This document shows positions 8,781 through 17,517 of a stretch of 64,000 nt of DNA, in pieces (the first letter of the stretch is position 1; each line of letters starts with the position of its first letter). The stretch comes from an uncultured Alteromonadaceae bacterium. GTDB taxonomy: Bacteria; Pseudomonadota; Gammaproteobacteria; Enterobacterales; Alteromonadaceae. The stretch covers positions 186,001-250,000 of the forward strand of contig CANLWS010000002.1 in NCBI GenBank assembly GCA_947494925.1, given 5' to 3'. Both the position numbers and the translations under genes were made by a program. The notes below the pieces were generated by a model that made no database searches, was not told the DNA's origin, and worked only from the letters and a program-made list of their open reading frames with translations.

Positions 8781-10046
8781 ATGTCGAAACAAAGCCCACG
8801 TTATATCAGTAATCTGACTCGTGACACATATGCACTGATATTGGCTGGAGGACGTGGGTCCCGACTGCACGAGCTGACCACCTGGCGAGCTAAGCCTGCA
8901 TTGTACTTTGGCGGAAAATTCAGAATTATCGATTTTCCCCTTTCCAACTGCATCAATTCAGGGATCCGCAGAGTTGGGGTAGTGACACAATACAAATCTC
9001 ATTCACTTATTCGACACCTGGTTCGTGGTTGGGGTCACTTCAAAAAAGAACTGGGAGAATCCATCGAAATTCTACCAGCATCGCAACGCTTTTCTGAAAG
9101 TTGGTACCAAGGCACAGCTGATGCAGTTTTCCAGAATATCGATATTATTCGCGATGAATTACCTAAATATGTGATGATCTTATCTGGCGATCATATCTAT
9201 CGAATGGACTATGGAAACCTGCTAGCAAAACATGCCGAATCTGGTGCTAAAATGACAGTCTGCTGCATGCCAGTCCCTATAAGTGAAGCTGCCGGGCAGT
9301 TTGGGGTAATGTCAGTGGACGACGACTTAAGAATTCTGGGATTTGAAGAAAAACCCGAGCATCCATCCCCTCTTCCAGGCGACCCGGATAAATGTCTGGC
9401 TTCCATGGGAAATTACGTTTTTGACACTGAGTTTTTGTTTGACCAGCTTAAGCGTGATGCAGAAAAATCCGGTTCTCAGAGAGACTTTGGGAAAGACATT
9501 ATTCCCGGGATTATTAATGATGAAGATGTTTTTGCTTATCCCTTTGATCATGCTGACCAACAAGAAGTTTATTGGCGGGATGTGGGCACACTAGATTCTT
9601 TCTGGCAGGCAAATATGGAACTGGTCTCGCCTGTTCCGGCGCTTAACCTATACGATAAGAAATGGCCTATCTGGACCTATCAGGAGCAATTACCACCCGC
9701 TAAATTCGTCTGGGAGGAAGACAATAGACGGGGTTCCGCAATCAATTCAGTGGTATCCGGCGGATGTATTATTTCTGGTGCGACCATAAGACGCAGTTTA
9801 TGTTTTTCCAACGTACGAGTGCATTCTTACAGTGAAGTGGAAGAATCTGTGTTGTTGCCCGATGTTGAGGTAAAGCGACACTGCCGCATCCGCCGAGCGA
9901 TTCTAGATCGAGGCTGTATAATTCCTGAGGGTACCGTGATCGGACACAGCCGGGAGGATGATCTGGCCAGAGGCTTCCGGGTAACTGATAATGACGTTGT
10001 TCTGGTAACACGAGAAATGCTTGGGTTGCCAGTGGGATATTCGTAA
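8781..10046 (+). CDS. glgC: Glucose-1-phosphate adenylyltransferase (ADP-glucose pyrophosphorylase)
   Basis: The enzyme makes ADP-glucose from glucose-1-phosphate and ATP, the first committed step of bacterial glycogen synthesis. The nucleotidyltransferase domain opens with the GGRGSRL loop (about residues 23-29) and the KPAL and [11 protein letters not shown] stretches. A left-handed beta-helix follows after about residue 300 ([21 protein letters not shown]). The start is ATG 8781, preceded by GGAG at good spacing; upstream in-frame codons at 8667 (TTG) and 8754 are unlikely. At 421 residues it matches the usual length (about 430 in E. coli). It is a lone gene here; no glgA, glgB or glgP is in the window. 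Confidence 0.95.
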   Translation: MSKQSPRYISNLTRDTYALILAGGRGSRLHELTTWRAKPALYFGGKFRIIDFPLSNCINSGIRRVGVVTQYKSHSLIRHLVRGWGHFKKELGESIEILPASQRFSESWYQGTADAVFQNIDIIRDELPKYVMILSGDHIYRMDYGNLLAKHAESGAKMTVCCMPVPISEAAGQFGVMSVDDDLRILGFEEKPEHPSPLPGDPDKCLASMGNYVFDTEFLFDQLKRDAEKSGSQRDFGKDIIPGIINDEDVFAYPFDHADQQEVYWRDVGTLDSFWQANMELVSPVPALNLYDKKWPIWTYQEQLPPAKFVWEEDNRRGSAINSVVSGGCIISGATIRRSLCFSNVRVHSYSEVEESVLLPDVEVKRHCRIRRAILDRGCIIPEGTVIGHSREDDLARGFRVTDNDVVLVTREMLGLPVGYS

Positions 10047-10101
10047 TCCCAAACAAGTTCGTCGCTATACCGGAGTAGCAAATCGGTTAGTTAACCTGAG
10101 G

Positions 10102-10896
10102 TTAATTAGATTGCTGCTCCCATATTTTGATTTGATTGGCGATAATAGCCGCCACTTCCTTGGGGTTCTCCAGAGGGAACATGTGACCTCCCCCAGACAC
10201 AACTTGATGTTCAAACTGATTGGCTTTCAGAAAAGAACGTATCTGACGAGGACGACAAACCTTAGTATCACTGCCAGTGACGAGTAAACCAGGCAAAGAC
10301 AATACCCCGTGTTTCCTGTGCACCTGCGTTGGAATAGTGCGGAATACATCTGCCTCAACCTGATTGTCGAAGGTGAGCCGGTACTGACCGTCCTTTTTGG
10401 CTATTGCAGAAGACACGTAATCCTGAATACACTCTTCTCGCATATTTCTAAACAACCCCTTTTGCTGAAAATACGCTGTTAAATCAGTATCCAGTTGCCA
10501 GCTTGTACAACGAGTGCTGGCTAATTTGGCTGGTGTCACTCTGTCGAATAGCTGGGTACCTCTAATTAGATCAACAAACCGTCCCATAAAGCCTGATATA
10601 AGCGGTGGGTCAAGCATGATAACCCCTTTAAATAAATCTGGCTTCTTAGATGCCGCGATGTAAGAAATGATTGCGCCAAACGAGTGGCCCACCGCATAAA
10701 TGGCCTCCTGGCTTTGTGACTGAATATATTCCAATAATTCATCGGCCTGGCGTTCCCAATTATCCGACACCGGGAAATTTGCCGAATGGGCAAATTTTTC
10801 AAGAGCTATTACACTGACGTCTTCTGGTAGAGCGTTAAATACGGCTTTATAACTACCTGCTGGAAATCCATTTGCATGGGCGAAATGTAGAATCAT
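10102..10896 (-). CDS. Alpha/beta hydrolase
   Basis: A 264-residue alpha/beta-hydrolase fold protein. The N-terminal HAHANGFPAGSY segment resembles the oxyanion-hole region, the nucleophile elbow is GHSFG, and the catalytic histidine lies in GGGHMFPLE near the C-terminus. There is no signal peptide. The gene starts 17 bases after the AraC-type regulator on the same strand, so the two are probably one transcript, and both diverge from the ferredoxin and AlkB-like genes. An ester- or lactone-cleaving role in the same pathway as the hydroxylase is plausible but inferred from context only. Confidence 0.85.
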   Translation of the reverse strand: MILHFAHANGFPAGSYKAVFNALPEDVSVIALEKFAHSANFPVSDNWERQADELLEYIQSQSQEAIYAVGHSFGAIISYIAASKKPDLFKGVIMLDPPLISGFMGRFVDLIRGTQLFDRVTPAKLASTRCTSWQLDTDLTAYFQQKGLFRNMREECIQDYVSSAIAKKDGQYRLTFDNQVEADVFRTIPTQVHRKHGVLSLPGLLVTGSDTKVCRPRQIRSFLKANQFEHQVVSGGGHMFPLENPKEVAAIIANQIKIWEQQSN

Positions 10897-10913
10897 ATTC
10901 TGTCATTACATCC

Positions 10914-11930
10914 TTATTGATCGTTTGACGTAAGCCGAAAATCAGAGGGAGATAGTCCCTGCCAACGCTTGAACGCCCGCCTGAAATTTGCGACATCTGC
11001 ATAACCGAGAAGAAAAGCGACTTGTTTCACACTCTGACGTTGTTGCAATAAGTATTGTTTTGCCAGAGAGTGCCGTACTTCTTCGAGTATCTGTTGAAAA
11101 CTGCTACCTTCACTCTCCAACCTACGATGTAAGGTTCTCGGCGTAAGATTCAATTTATCCGCGACACCATTAAGGTTTAGAAAATTTTCGCGACTATTCA
11201 TTAGCAGTAACCTTACGCGACTTGATAAACTTTGTAACTGATTAACTTTTTCAAGTTCTTGTTCACAAAGGCGTTTTGCCTGAAACAACGATTGTTGATC
11301 GTTGCTGGGAAGCGGGAGATTCAGCAATTCATTATTTAGTATTACGGTCAAACATGGCTGAGAAAATGTGATTGTGCTGTCCAAAACATTCCGATAACTC
11401 GCAGCATAAGACGGCGCATCGAAAGGAAAGGCAACATGCAAAAGAAGATTATGATCTGGCAATATTTCTCTGAGCAAGTGGCCAAAAGTCACAACAAGCA
11501 CTTCCATGAAGCAACGTCGTATGGGTTCAATATCAAAAGTTTCAGTAAACTGCAGCTTAATCTCACCAAGCGTTTGAGTAATGTTGAGTTTTAGCAAGGG
11601 AGTCCGAATCGACAGATAGCGCGCAAATAATGCCAAAACCTCATTAACTGTAGTGCAGTTAAGGAGTGCGAAACTCAGCGCTCCATGGCTGTATATAGAC
11701 AAATTTTTGCCCAAATTAAGCCCAATATCATCTTCTCCGGCTAATTCTATCGCTGAGAGAATAAGCTTTTCGTAAACCGGATATTCCAGCATCACAGAAT
11801 CTTCAATCACGTCTGTATAAGTCAATCCAGCCAGATGCAACCAGCCCTGAGTTTTAATGTTTTTTGCCAAAAGATAGTCATTTATCTGGGCGATGTAATG
11901 CACAGGTATGAGTGGATAGTTCTGAAACAC
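10914..11930 (-). CDS. AraC family transcriptional regulator (arabinose-binding-like N-terminal domain)
   Basis: The 338-residue regulator has an Arabinose_bd-type ligand domain (about 1-210) and a C-terminal AraC helix-turn-helix pair (about 240-335): LNLTPRTLHRRLESEGSSF and a second GYADVANFRRAFKRWQGLSP. This architecture is shared by OruR- and AlkR-type regulators. Translation starts at GTG 11930 behind a strong AGGGGG sequence. The gene is divergent from the ferredoxin and AlkB-like genes across 151 bases that hold four TGTCA repeats. It is the natural candidate activator of those genes, which is inference from arrangement. Confidence 0.88.
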   Translation of the reverse strand: MFQNYPLIPVHYIAQINDYLLAKNIKTQGWLHLAGLTYTDVIEDSVMLEYPVYEKLILSAIELAGEDDIGLNLGKNLSIYSHGALSFALLNCTTVNEVLALFARYLSIRTPLLKLNITQTLGEIKLQFTETFDIEPIRRCFMEVLVVTFGHLLREILPDHNLLLHVAFPFDAPSYAASYRNVLDSTITFSQPCLTVILNNELLNLPLPSNDQQSLFQAKRLCEQELEKVNQLQSLSSRVRLLLMNSRENFLNLNGVADKLNLTPRTLHRRLESEGSSFQQILEEVRHSLAKQYLLQQRQSVKQVAFLLGYADVANFRRAFKRWQGLSPSDFRLTSNDQ

Positions 11931-11980
11931 GAATCCCCCTTGTCGTGGAGTTCATAGTTGTAAACCAAGGATACGCAGTT

Positions 11981-12038
11981 TGTCAATAAATGACCCCATA
12001 TTGTCAGTCGTTACCCTCCCTGTCATTCAGGATTGTCA
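11981..12038 (+). promoter_or_regulatory. Four spaced TGTCA repeats, candidate AraC-family operator region
   Basis: TGTCA occurs in the same orientation at 11981-11985, 12002-12006, 12021-12025 and 12034-12038, with start-to-start spacings of 21, 19 and 13 bases. The first two intervals are close to two helical turns, as expected for tandem sites contacted by AraC-type regulators. A TAAAAT hexamer lies at 12052-12057, but no good -35 matches it, as at activator-dependent promoters. No binding data support the assignment. Confidence 0.4.
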
Positions 12039-12081
12039 TTAAGCTGATTTGTAAAATGAATAATCGGGAGCTACCCAATAA

Positions 12082-12360
12082 ATGGCAACTTGCCGCGTAA
12101 CCTTGGGCGACAAAAGTTTTGATCTTGAAAGAGGGCAAACGCTACTGGATGGCGCTTTATTCGAAGGCATTGATTTCCCTCACAGTTGTCAGATTGGAAG
12201 CTGCTCTACATGCAAATGCCTGCTGGTGTCTGGTCAGGTACGAGCATTGTCGGACTTCGACTATGTTCTGAGCGTGGAGGAAATTACACGGGGAATTATT
12301 CTCGCCTGCCAAAGTACCCCGAAAACTGATCTTGAAGTTGCCTTTTTACCTGACGAATAA
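12082..12360 (+). CDS. [2Fe-2S] ferredoxin, plant/XylA type
   Basis: A 92-residue stand-alone ferredoxin with the plant-type cluster motif: Cys36, Cys41, Cys44 (CxxxxCxxC) and Cys76. The sequence around them (PHSCQIGSCSTCKC) resembles the ferredoxin domains of oxygenase reductases such as XylA. It lies 12 bases upstream of the AlkB-like gene, so it is probably the electron donor for that enzyme in place of the rubredoxin usual for AlkB. No ferredoxin reductase domain is fused or encoded nearby, so the reductase must be elsewhere. The coding call is secure; the partnership is inferred from adjacency. Confidence 0.92.
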   Translation: MATCRVTLGDKSFDLERGQTLLDGALFEGIDFPHSCQIGSCSTCKCLLVSGQVRALSDFDYVLSVEEITRGIILACQSTPKTDLEVAFLPDE

Positions 12361-12372
12361 CTGGGACTACTA

Positions 12373-13500
12373 ATGCTACATTATGCAAAATTCAGCCTAT
12401 TTCATATGTTAACACTTACGACAGTGGCGGCCATGTTGCTGGGAAATGACTGGATACCGTTAGCCTATCTCTTCATTACAGCATTTATTGTTTTAGGTGA
12501 CGCTTTCTTGGGTGACGATACCACCACGCCAGATTATAGATACCCTGGGCTTTTGACCTTCCAGCTATACCTTGCACTGCCATTGTTAATCTTATTGATG
12601 TTTGTCAGCCTTTGGGCTGTGAGTGATGTCGATCACTTCGGTCTTGGACGTCTGCTTAGTGACATAGCTGGGTATGATTTACTCGCATCAAGGCAATTGA
12701 CCGAAGATTGGCATATTGTTATTGCAATTTTTTTCGTAGGTCTGATGGTGTCAACTGTGGGCACGGTTACTGGCCATGAACTTGTGCACCGCACCTGGGA
12801 TTCAACCTCCGTAACCATAGGCAGATGGTTGCTGGCATTTAGCTTCGATGCGAATTTTTCAGTGGAACATGTCTATGGCCACCACAAACATGTTGCTACC
12901 TCTGCGGATCCGGCCACGGCTCCTCGCGGTCGCAGTGTTTACCGACACATAATTTTGTCTACCATGAAAGGTAATATCAGTGCATGGAATATTGAAAAAC
13001 AGCGTTTACTGAGAAAAAAGCACAGACTGTTGTCATTTCATAATGTATGCCTAAGAGGTTATGGAATGAGTTTAATTTTACTCGGGCTTGCATTCTGGAT
13101 GGCAGGTATCACCGGGCTATTGTTTTTTACTGCTTGCGGATTATGGGCCAAAGTCATGCTGGAGATGACAAATTATATGGAACATTATGGTTTGGTTCGC
13201 ACAGCAAAATCACGGGTTGAACCACGTCATTCCTGGAACACCAATCGTCGCATCAGTTCTTGGGCCATGTTCAATTTATCCAGACATTCTCACCATCATG
13301 CCCACGGACAACTACCTTTTCATAAACTGCAACCTTATCCGCAAGCACCTGAAATGTTCAGCGGATATCTGTCAACCTTGCTGGTTACACTGGTCCCTCC
13401 TCTATGGTATAAAATGATGGCACCGCGTTTGGCATATTGGGACGAGCACCTCGCCAGCCCCGAAGAACGCAGGATAGTGGCTGAATTATCACGCAAATGA
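12373..13500 (+). CDS. AlkB-type integral-membrane di-iron monooxygenase (alkane 1-monooxygenase/fatty acid desaturase superfamily)
   Basis: The 375-residue membrane protein shows all the histidine motifs of the AlkB/XylM family: HELVH (135-139), EHVYGHHKH (165-173), NYMEHYG (267-273) and LSRHSHHH (302-309), with hydrophobic helices between. Family members hydroxylate terminal methyl groups of alkanes, fatty acyl chains or alkylbenzenes with O2 and electrons from rubredoxin or ferredoxin. The NYMEHYGL and GHHKHVAT motifs are close to those of true AlkB. The ferredoxin gene is 12 bases upstream. Substrate range cannot be read from sequence; an alkane or other medium-chain hydrophobic substrate is likely. 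Confidence 0.88.
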   Translation: MLHYAKFSLFHMLTLTTVAAMLLGNDWIPLAYLFITAFIVLGDAFLGDDTTTPDYRYPGLLTFQLYLALPLLILLMFVSLWAVSDVDHFGLGRLLSDIAGYDLLASRQLTEDWHIVIAIFFVGLMVSTVGTVTGHELVHRTWDSTSVTIGRWLLAFSFDANFSVEHVYGHHKHVATSADPATAPRGRSVYRHIILSTMKGNISAWNIEKQRLLRKKHRLLSFHNVCLRGYGMSLILLGLAFWMAGITGLLFFTACGLWAKVMLEMTNYMEHYGLVRTAKSRVEPRHSWNTNRRISSWAMFNLSRHSHHHAHGQLPFHKLQPYPQAPEMFSGYLSTLLVTLVPPLWYKMMAPRLAYWDEHLASPEERRIVAELSRK

Positions 13501-13692
13501 ATTACCTTATTTGTTTGTGGACTAGTCACCACTTGGTCGATACCCTTGCGAGCTAATCCGTGATTGGCTCCACCTTAGACTTCTTTCAGGTATTAATATT
13601 TATACCTGAGTATTATTCCTAACCTTTCATTATTTTTCCATCAGCTTAATATCTATTTGTAGACAGGGATTACCCCTACCTGAGGAATCAAA

Positions 13693-13983
13693 ATGAAAAC
13701 AGTATTGAGAAATTCATTAGTAAGTTGTGCAGCGTTATTTGTGCTGAGTACTTCTGTGCATGCGGATATCAATACCTCATTGCAGACTGTTTGCAGCAAC
13801 GCGAAATCAGCAGTGAATCAAACCGTTGATAAAAAGATTAAACAGGTACAGGGCGATTACAGAGCTAAGTTGGCGAATTACTACAAGGGTGTGAGTTGCA
13901 ACGGCAAGAGCCTGCTAACCCTATCGTCTAACAGTTTGGATCAGAGCGCTGGTACTCTGATTGAAAGAAAAATCCTGAAATAA
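13693..13983 (+). CDS. DUF3718 family small secreted protein
   Basis: This 96-residue protein has a clear signal peptide (MKTVLRNSLVSCAALFVLSTSVHA). The mature part is short, with two cysteines (TVCSNAK and VSCNGKSL) that could form a disulfide, and resembles the DUF3718 family of Alteromonadales and Vibrionales. It has its own upstream region of 192 bases and is followed by a strong terminator at 14058-14084, so it is probably monocistronic. Function is unknown; I assign the DUF from the CNGkSL pattern by eye. Confidence 0.7.
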   Translation: MKTVLRNSLVSCAALFVLSTSVHADINTSLQTVCSNAKSAVNQTVDKKIKQVQGDYRAKLANYYKGVSCNGKSLLTLSSNSLDQSAGTLIERKILK

Positions 13984-14057
13984 AATTTTTGAACTCGGCT
14001 AAGAGCCGGTTTCATTCACCGAAGTTACCTACCTCATTTAGTCCTGAGATGAGATTC

Positions 14058-14084
14058 GCCGCTCAAATGGAGCGGCTTTTTTTT
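14058..14084 (+). terminator. Rho-independent terminator
   Basis: GCCGCTC and GAGCGGC form a perfect 7-bp stem around a 5-base loop and are followed by eight T residues. It lies downstream of the DUF3718 gene and directly abuts the 3' end of the convergent MFS gene. Confidence 0.9.
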
Positions 14085-14089
14085 GTCTG

Positions 14090-15421
14090 CTATTCTGCAT
14101 TACGCTTTTCAGCAATCTCCCAATCAATGGGCACCCGTTTTGCAGTCCACATAAAGGCAGCGATAGATAATATATAGGTGACGACCAGCCAGGACATAGA
14201 AACCCGCAGCGCCTCCACTTCACCCAGTTCTGGCACTAAGCTGTTACTCAAAATACCGACAGCTGTTGGGCCACCGCCCAAGGCAATTATATTGAGGACA
14301 AAAAAGAACAGAGCAGTGGACATCGCTCTGACTTTCACCGGCGCCAAAGTTTGGGCCAATGCAAACGAAGGGCCCAGATAGGTCCCACTGGTAAACAGTA
14401 GTACAGTCATTAACGCCAATGATAACCACAGACTTTCAACCTGTAGTGCAATAAAGAAACAGGGTGTACCAATCAACATGAAAATAGTCGGGACAAGCCC
14501 ATAAGCGGCCTTGTTGCTTTTACCCCACTTGTCTGTCATTGCACCGCCAAGCCACACACCGCCGGCGTAGGCCGTTCCATTAATAATCCCCATCACTATG
14601 AGCAAATTAGTAATATCTAGCCCAGCGTGAGCTCTTACGTAAAAATCGATTAACCACGTAGAAATCGCATAGTTGCCAAACGAACCAAAAGATATACCCA
14701 GGCACATTCCCCACCAGGCAGGAATAGTAAGAAGGGTTTTCAATGCCTCTTTAAAAGGAACATGCTCGACTTTTTCACCACTGTTCTGTCCGGTTCTGAC
14801 CGGCTCTTTTACCGTCAGTTTGAGCAAAATAGCTAACAGCACTCCTGGCAATCCCACACTGATCATTACGATTCGCCAGTCAGCACTGCCACCACGCAAA
14901 AAGAAGGCTGAAGCGAAGAACGCAAACATGATCCCAAATGGGATCCCTAAAGAATATATGGCAAGTGCACCTGCCCTTTTCTCTTTAGGGTACAGATCAG
15001 AGATCATGGAGTGTGAAGGTGGACTGCCCCCTGCTTCGCCAATACCGACACCAATTCTGGCTAATGCCAGTTGCATATAGTTAGTGGCAAGACCTGACAC
15101 AGCAGTAAAGCCACTCCACAAAGTTAAGGATATTGTGACAATATTGACACGACTGTATCGGTCAGCGAGCCAGGCAATAGGGATACCTACAATGGTGTAC
15201 AACAATGCAAAATAAATTCCTTTTAACCATCCAAGTTGGGCATCATCTAGCCCCAGATCCGCTTTTATGAATGGCGACAAGATCCCAATAATTTGCCGAT
15301 CGATAAAATTGAATGCATACACTATTGTGAGAATTATCAACACGTAGGTTCGATACCGGCTGCTTACCTCAACAGTTTCCTGCTTCGGCTGCTCCGTAGC
15401 AATTACCTCACCATCAGCCAT
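14090..15421 (-). CDS. Spinster-type MFS transporter
   Basis: The 443-residue protein has about twelve transmembrane segments and the spinster-like MFS signature: NFIDRQIIGILSPFIKADLGL in helix 1, WLADRYSR in the first cytoplasmic loop, and ARIGVGIGEAGGSPPSHSMISDLYP in helices 4-5. Bacterial relatives include carriers found in lipid, sterol and aromatic catabolic loci. It follows the AlkB-like locus on the opposite strand and diverges from an acyl-CoA thioesterase, so a lipid or hydrophobic-acid substrate is a reasonable guess, no more. The 228-base upstream gap holds no recognisable site. Confidence 0.88.
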   Translation of the reverse strand: MADGEVIATEQPKQETVEVSSRYRTYVLIILTIVYAFNFIDRQIIGILSPFIKADLGLDDAQLGWLKGIYFALLYTIVGIPIAWLADRYSRVNIVTISLTLWSGFTAVSGLATNYMQLALARIGVGIGEAGGSPPSHSMISDLYPKEKRAGALAIYSLGIPFGIMFAFFASAFFLRGGSADWRIVMISVGLPGVLLAILLKLTVKEPVRTGQNSGEKVEHVPFKEALKTLLTIPAWWGMCLGISFGSFGNYAISTWLIDFYVRAHAGLDITNLLIVMGIINGTAYAGGVWLGGAMTDKWGKSNKAAYGLVPTIFMLIGTPCFFIALQVESLWLSLALMTVLLFTSGTYLGPSFALAQTLAPVKVRAMSTALFFFVLNIIALGGGPTAVGILSNSLVPELGEVEALRVSMSWLVVTYILSIAAFMWTAKRVPIDWEIAEKRNAE

Positions 15422-15649
15422 ATTTATTCCTTTTTTGTTTAATGCAAAAACGAAATCTCATACTACTTGCCGAACTCCTTAAAACACAAGACATGATGTT
15501 AACCATTTGTAAATAAAATACTATTCATCATCTTGAGTGATGGTCTGATGATCTATGAGCGCTAAATTAAAGGGCAATTCTCTTCAATTTCTAGACATCG
15601 GACCAGTTACCAGCTATAAATGAAGAAATAGCGAAATATAAGTGATTCC

Positions 15650-16459
15650 ATGTACATAGACGATTTACTGGGTAAGGCCAGGCTCCACATTAATGATCCT
15701 GAAAATCATCCTTCTTTGAGTTTACCCAAAGTCTGGGGGCAAGGCAGAACAGCCTATGGCGGGGTATCTGCAGCAATGCTGCTGGCTGCGATCCAGGAAA
15801 AAGTCGAGACAGGTCGGCTAATGCGTTCCTTCAACTGCAACTTTGTCGGCCCTTTGCTACTTGAACAGCCGTTTACTATTGATGTTGAGGTTTTACGACA
15901 AGGTAAAAGTGCGTCTCAGGTCGTAGCCAGGGCCATCCAGGATGGCAAGACCAGTATTTTGTGTCAGGTGTGTTTTGGGGTGGCACGAGAATCAAAAGTC
16001 AAAGTCGTCAATAAGGACACTCACGACATGTCTCTACCTAAAAAAGCTAAGTTTCTGCCGCAGATCCCCAAGGTGACACCGAAATTTCTGCGATTTTTTG
16101 ATTTGGCAATAGATAAGGGCAAGCTACCTTTTACTGGCAGCAAAAAAAGCCTTATTCACGGCTGGATGCGCTATACGAACCCACCCGAGTCGATTACAGA
16201 TGCGCACTTAATTGGCCTGATAGATTCCTGGCCTCCAACTGTGCTACAAATGCTGCGCTGGCCTGCACCTGCAAGCACAATGTGTTGGAACGTAGAATTT
16301 ATTCATCCTCATACAGCTTTGCAACCAACCGACTGGTTCGCCTATCAGAGTCATACGCGACAGGCTGAAGATGGTTATGCACATACTGAAGCAAATATCT
16401 GGGACCAAAAGGGAGAGCTAATTGCCATTAGCCGTCAGGCGGTAGCAATTTTTGACTAA
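15650..16459 (+). CDS. Acyl-CoA thioesterase family protein (TesB-like double hotdog)
   Basis: The 269-residue length and two related halves fit a double-hotdog thioesterase of the TesB / TE-HD3 type, which hydrolyses acyl-CoA to free acid and CoA. Supporting stretches are GQGRTAYGGVSAAMLLAA in the first half, RSFNCNFVGPLLLEQPFTIDVEVLRQGKSA, and the second-half WNVEFIHPHTALQPTDWFAYQ. There is no signal peptide. It is divergent from the spinster MFS gene. With the AlkB-like enzyme and hydrolase nearby it may belong to lipid or hydrocarbon metabolism, but it is not in their operon. Confidence 0.82.
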   Translation: MYIDDLLGKARLHINDPENHPSLSLPKVWGQGRTAYGGVSAAMLLAAIQEKVETGRLMRSFNCNFVGPLLLEQPFTIDVEVLRQGKSASQVVARAIQDGKTSILCQVCFGVARESKVKVVNKDTHDMSLPKKAKFLPQIPKVTPKFLRFFDLAIDKGKLPFTGSKKSLIHGWMRYTNPPESITDAHLIGLIDSWPPTVLQMLRWPAPASTMCWNVEFIHPHTALQPTDWFAYQSHTRQAEDGYAHTEANIWDQKGELIAISRQAVAIFD

Positions 16460-16572
16460 GAATATCAATATGGCGAGCGAGTAGAACCTGCTGCTCGCTT
16501 ACTCAACGCATACAAAAATCCATATTGCTGAGCAAGTCACTAAATTTAGAGTATTCAGTGTGACTCAAGCAG

Positions 16573-17415
16573 TTACATTGCAAAAGATGCCGGATTGAAT
16601 AATGCAAATACACTTAACGCTTGTAAATTTGTATAGTTCACTGCTGAAGATAAATCTTCTAACTCCAAATTCAGGCCTTCATACATCTCGTCCTGCAAGT
16701 TGGCATTTCCGCCATAAAACTCCTGATTGACGTTATCCAACGCCAGCACGTAACTTAATTGTAAAATTTGTTCATCAATGCTCTGGGCTTTATGCATACT
16801 GAAATGCTGTCGTGCAATGGGCTTTGCTATCGATTCCGGTAATCCCCACATCCGAATCAGAGTAGAACCAACATCGGCATATGTCGCTTTCATTAGTTTG
16901 TATTGTAATTCCACTGGCGTAGTCTGTTCACTAAATTGCGCACATTTAGTCGCCAGATCTGGATTGAACCTGACCATGACTAATTCACCCACATTATGCA
17001 GTAAACCAGCGACAAATAGACGCTCAGATTCTTTTACCCCTAACTTTTCCGCAAAGTACTTTGCCAATAGAGCGCAAAATATACTTTGTTCCCAGAACCT
17101 ATCCAGGTCAATCACATCCGCATCCATTGAGCTGAACGCTTTGGCAACACCATAGGCAATCACCAGGTCATAGATGGAATTAGTACCGATAACCTGGGTG
17201 GCTTTGCTGATGGACTCAATTTTATTTGGGAATTTGTACAACGCACTATTTGCGATTCTAAGCACTTGAATTGTTAACGAAGGATCAAAATTAATCACAT
17301 CAGCGATATCTTGCATTGACGCAGACTCATCATCTATTAATTGCTTAATTCGGATCACAGCGTCAGGCAATACAAAAACATCGTTTGCTTGCTTCGCATA
17401 GTCTGTTGCAATCAT
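16573..17415 (-). CDS. HDOD domain protein
   Basis: The 280-residue protein is essentially one HDOD domain, an HD-related fold that usually lacks catalytic activity and serves in signalling. Characteristic stretches are INFDPSLTIQVLRIANSALY, the VIGTNSIYDLVIAYG helix, and AGLLHNVGELVMVRF, with SIAKPIARQH later. Such proteins act in c-di-GMP and chemotaxis-linked or stress signalling. It is monocistronic by spacing, between the thioesterase (convergent) and the panE-like gene. The partner is unknown. Confidence 0.88.
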   Translation of the reverse strand: MIATDYAKQANDVFVLPDAVIRIKQLIDDESASMQDIADVINFDPSLTIQVLRIANSALYKFPNKIESISKATQVIGTNSIYDLVIAYGVAKAFSSMDADVIDLDRFWEQSIFCALLAKYFAEKLGVKESERLFVAGLLHNVGELVMVRFNPDLATKCAQFSEQTTPVELQYKLMKATYADVGSTLIRMWGLPESIAKPIARQHFSMHKAQSIDEQILQLSYVLALDNVNQEFYGGNANLQDEMYEGLNLELEDLSSAVNYTNLQALSVFALFNPASFAM

Positions 17416-17517
17416 ATATCTTTCCTTTGCATTTTATGGCTTTATTTAGTGTAGCTAATCAAACGTAGTTTGCGCGTAAAAGATAAAATAATCATATATT
17501 TACCTTTGCCTGCTTGA

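Noticed and set aside
10091-10105. TTAACCT-G-AGGTTAA palindrome overlapping the hydrolase stop codon
   Set aside because: It lies at the convergent 3' ends of glgC and the hydrolase with no T run, so it is neither a clear terminator nor a plausible operator.
16475-16500. GCGAGC...GCTCGC inverted repeat after the thioesterase gene
   Set aside because: No T run follows on either strand and the loop is long, so termination is not supported.
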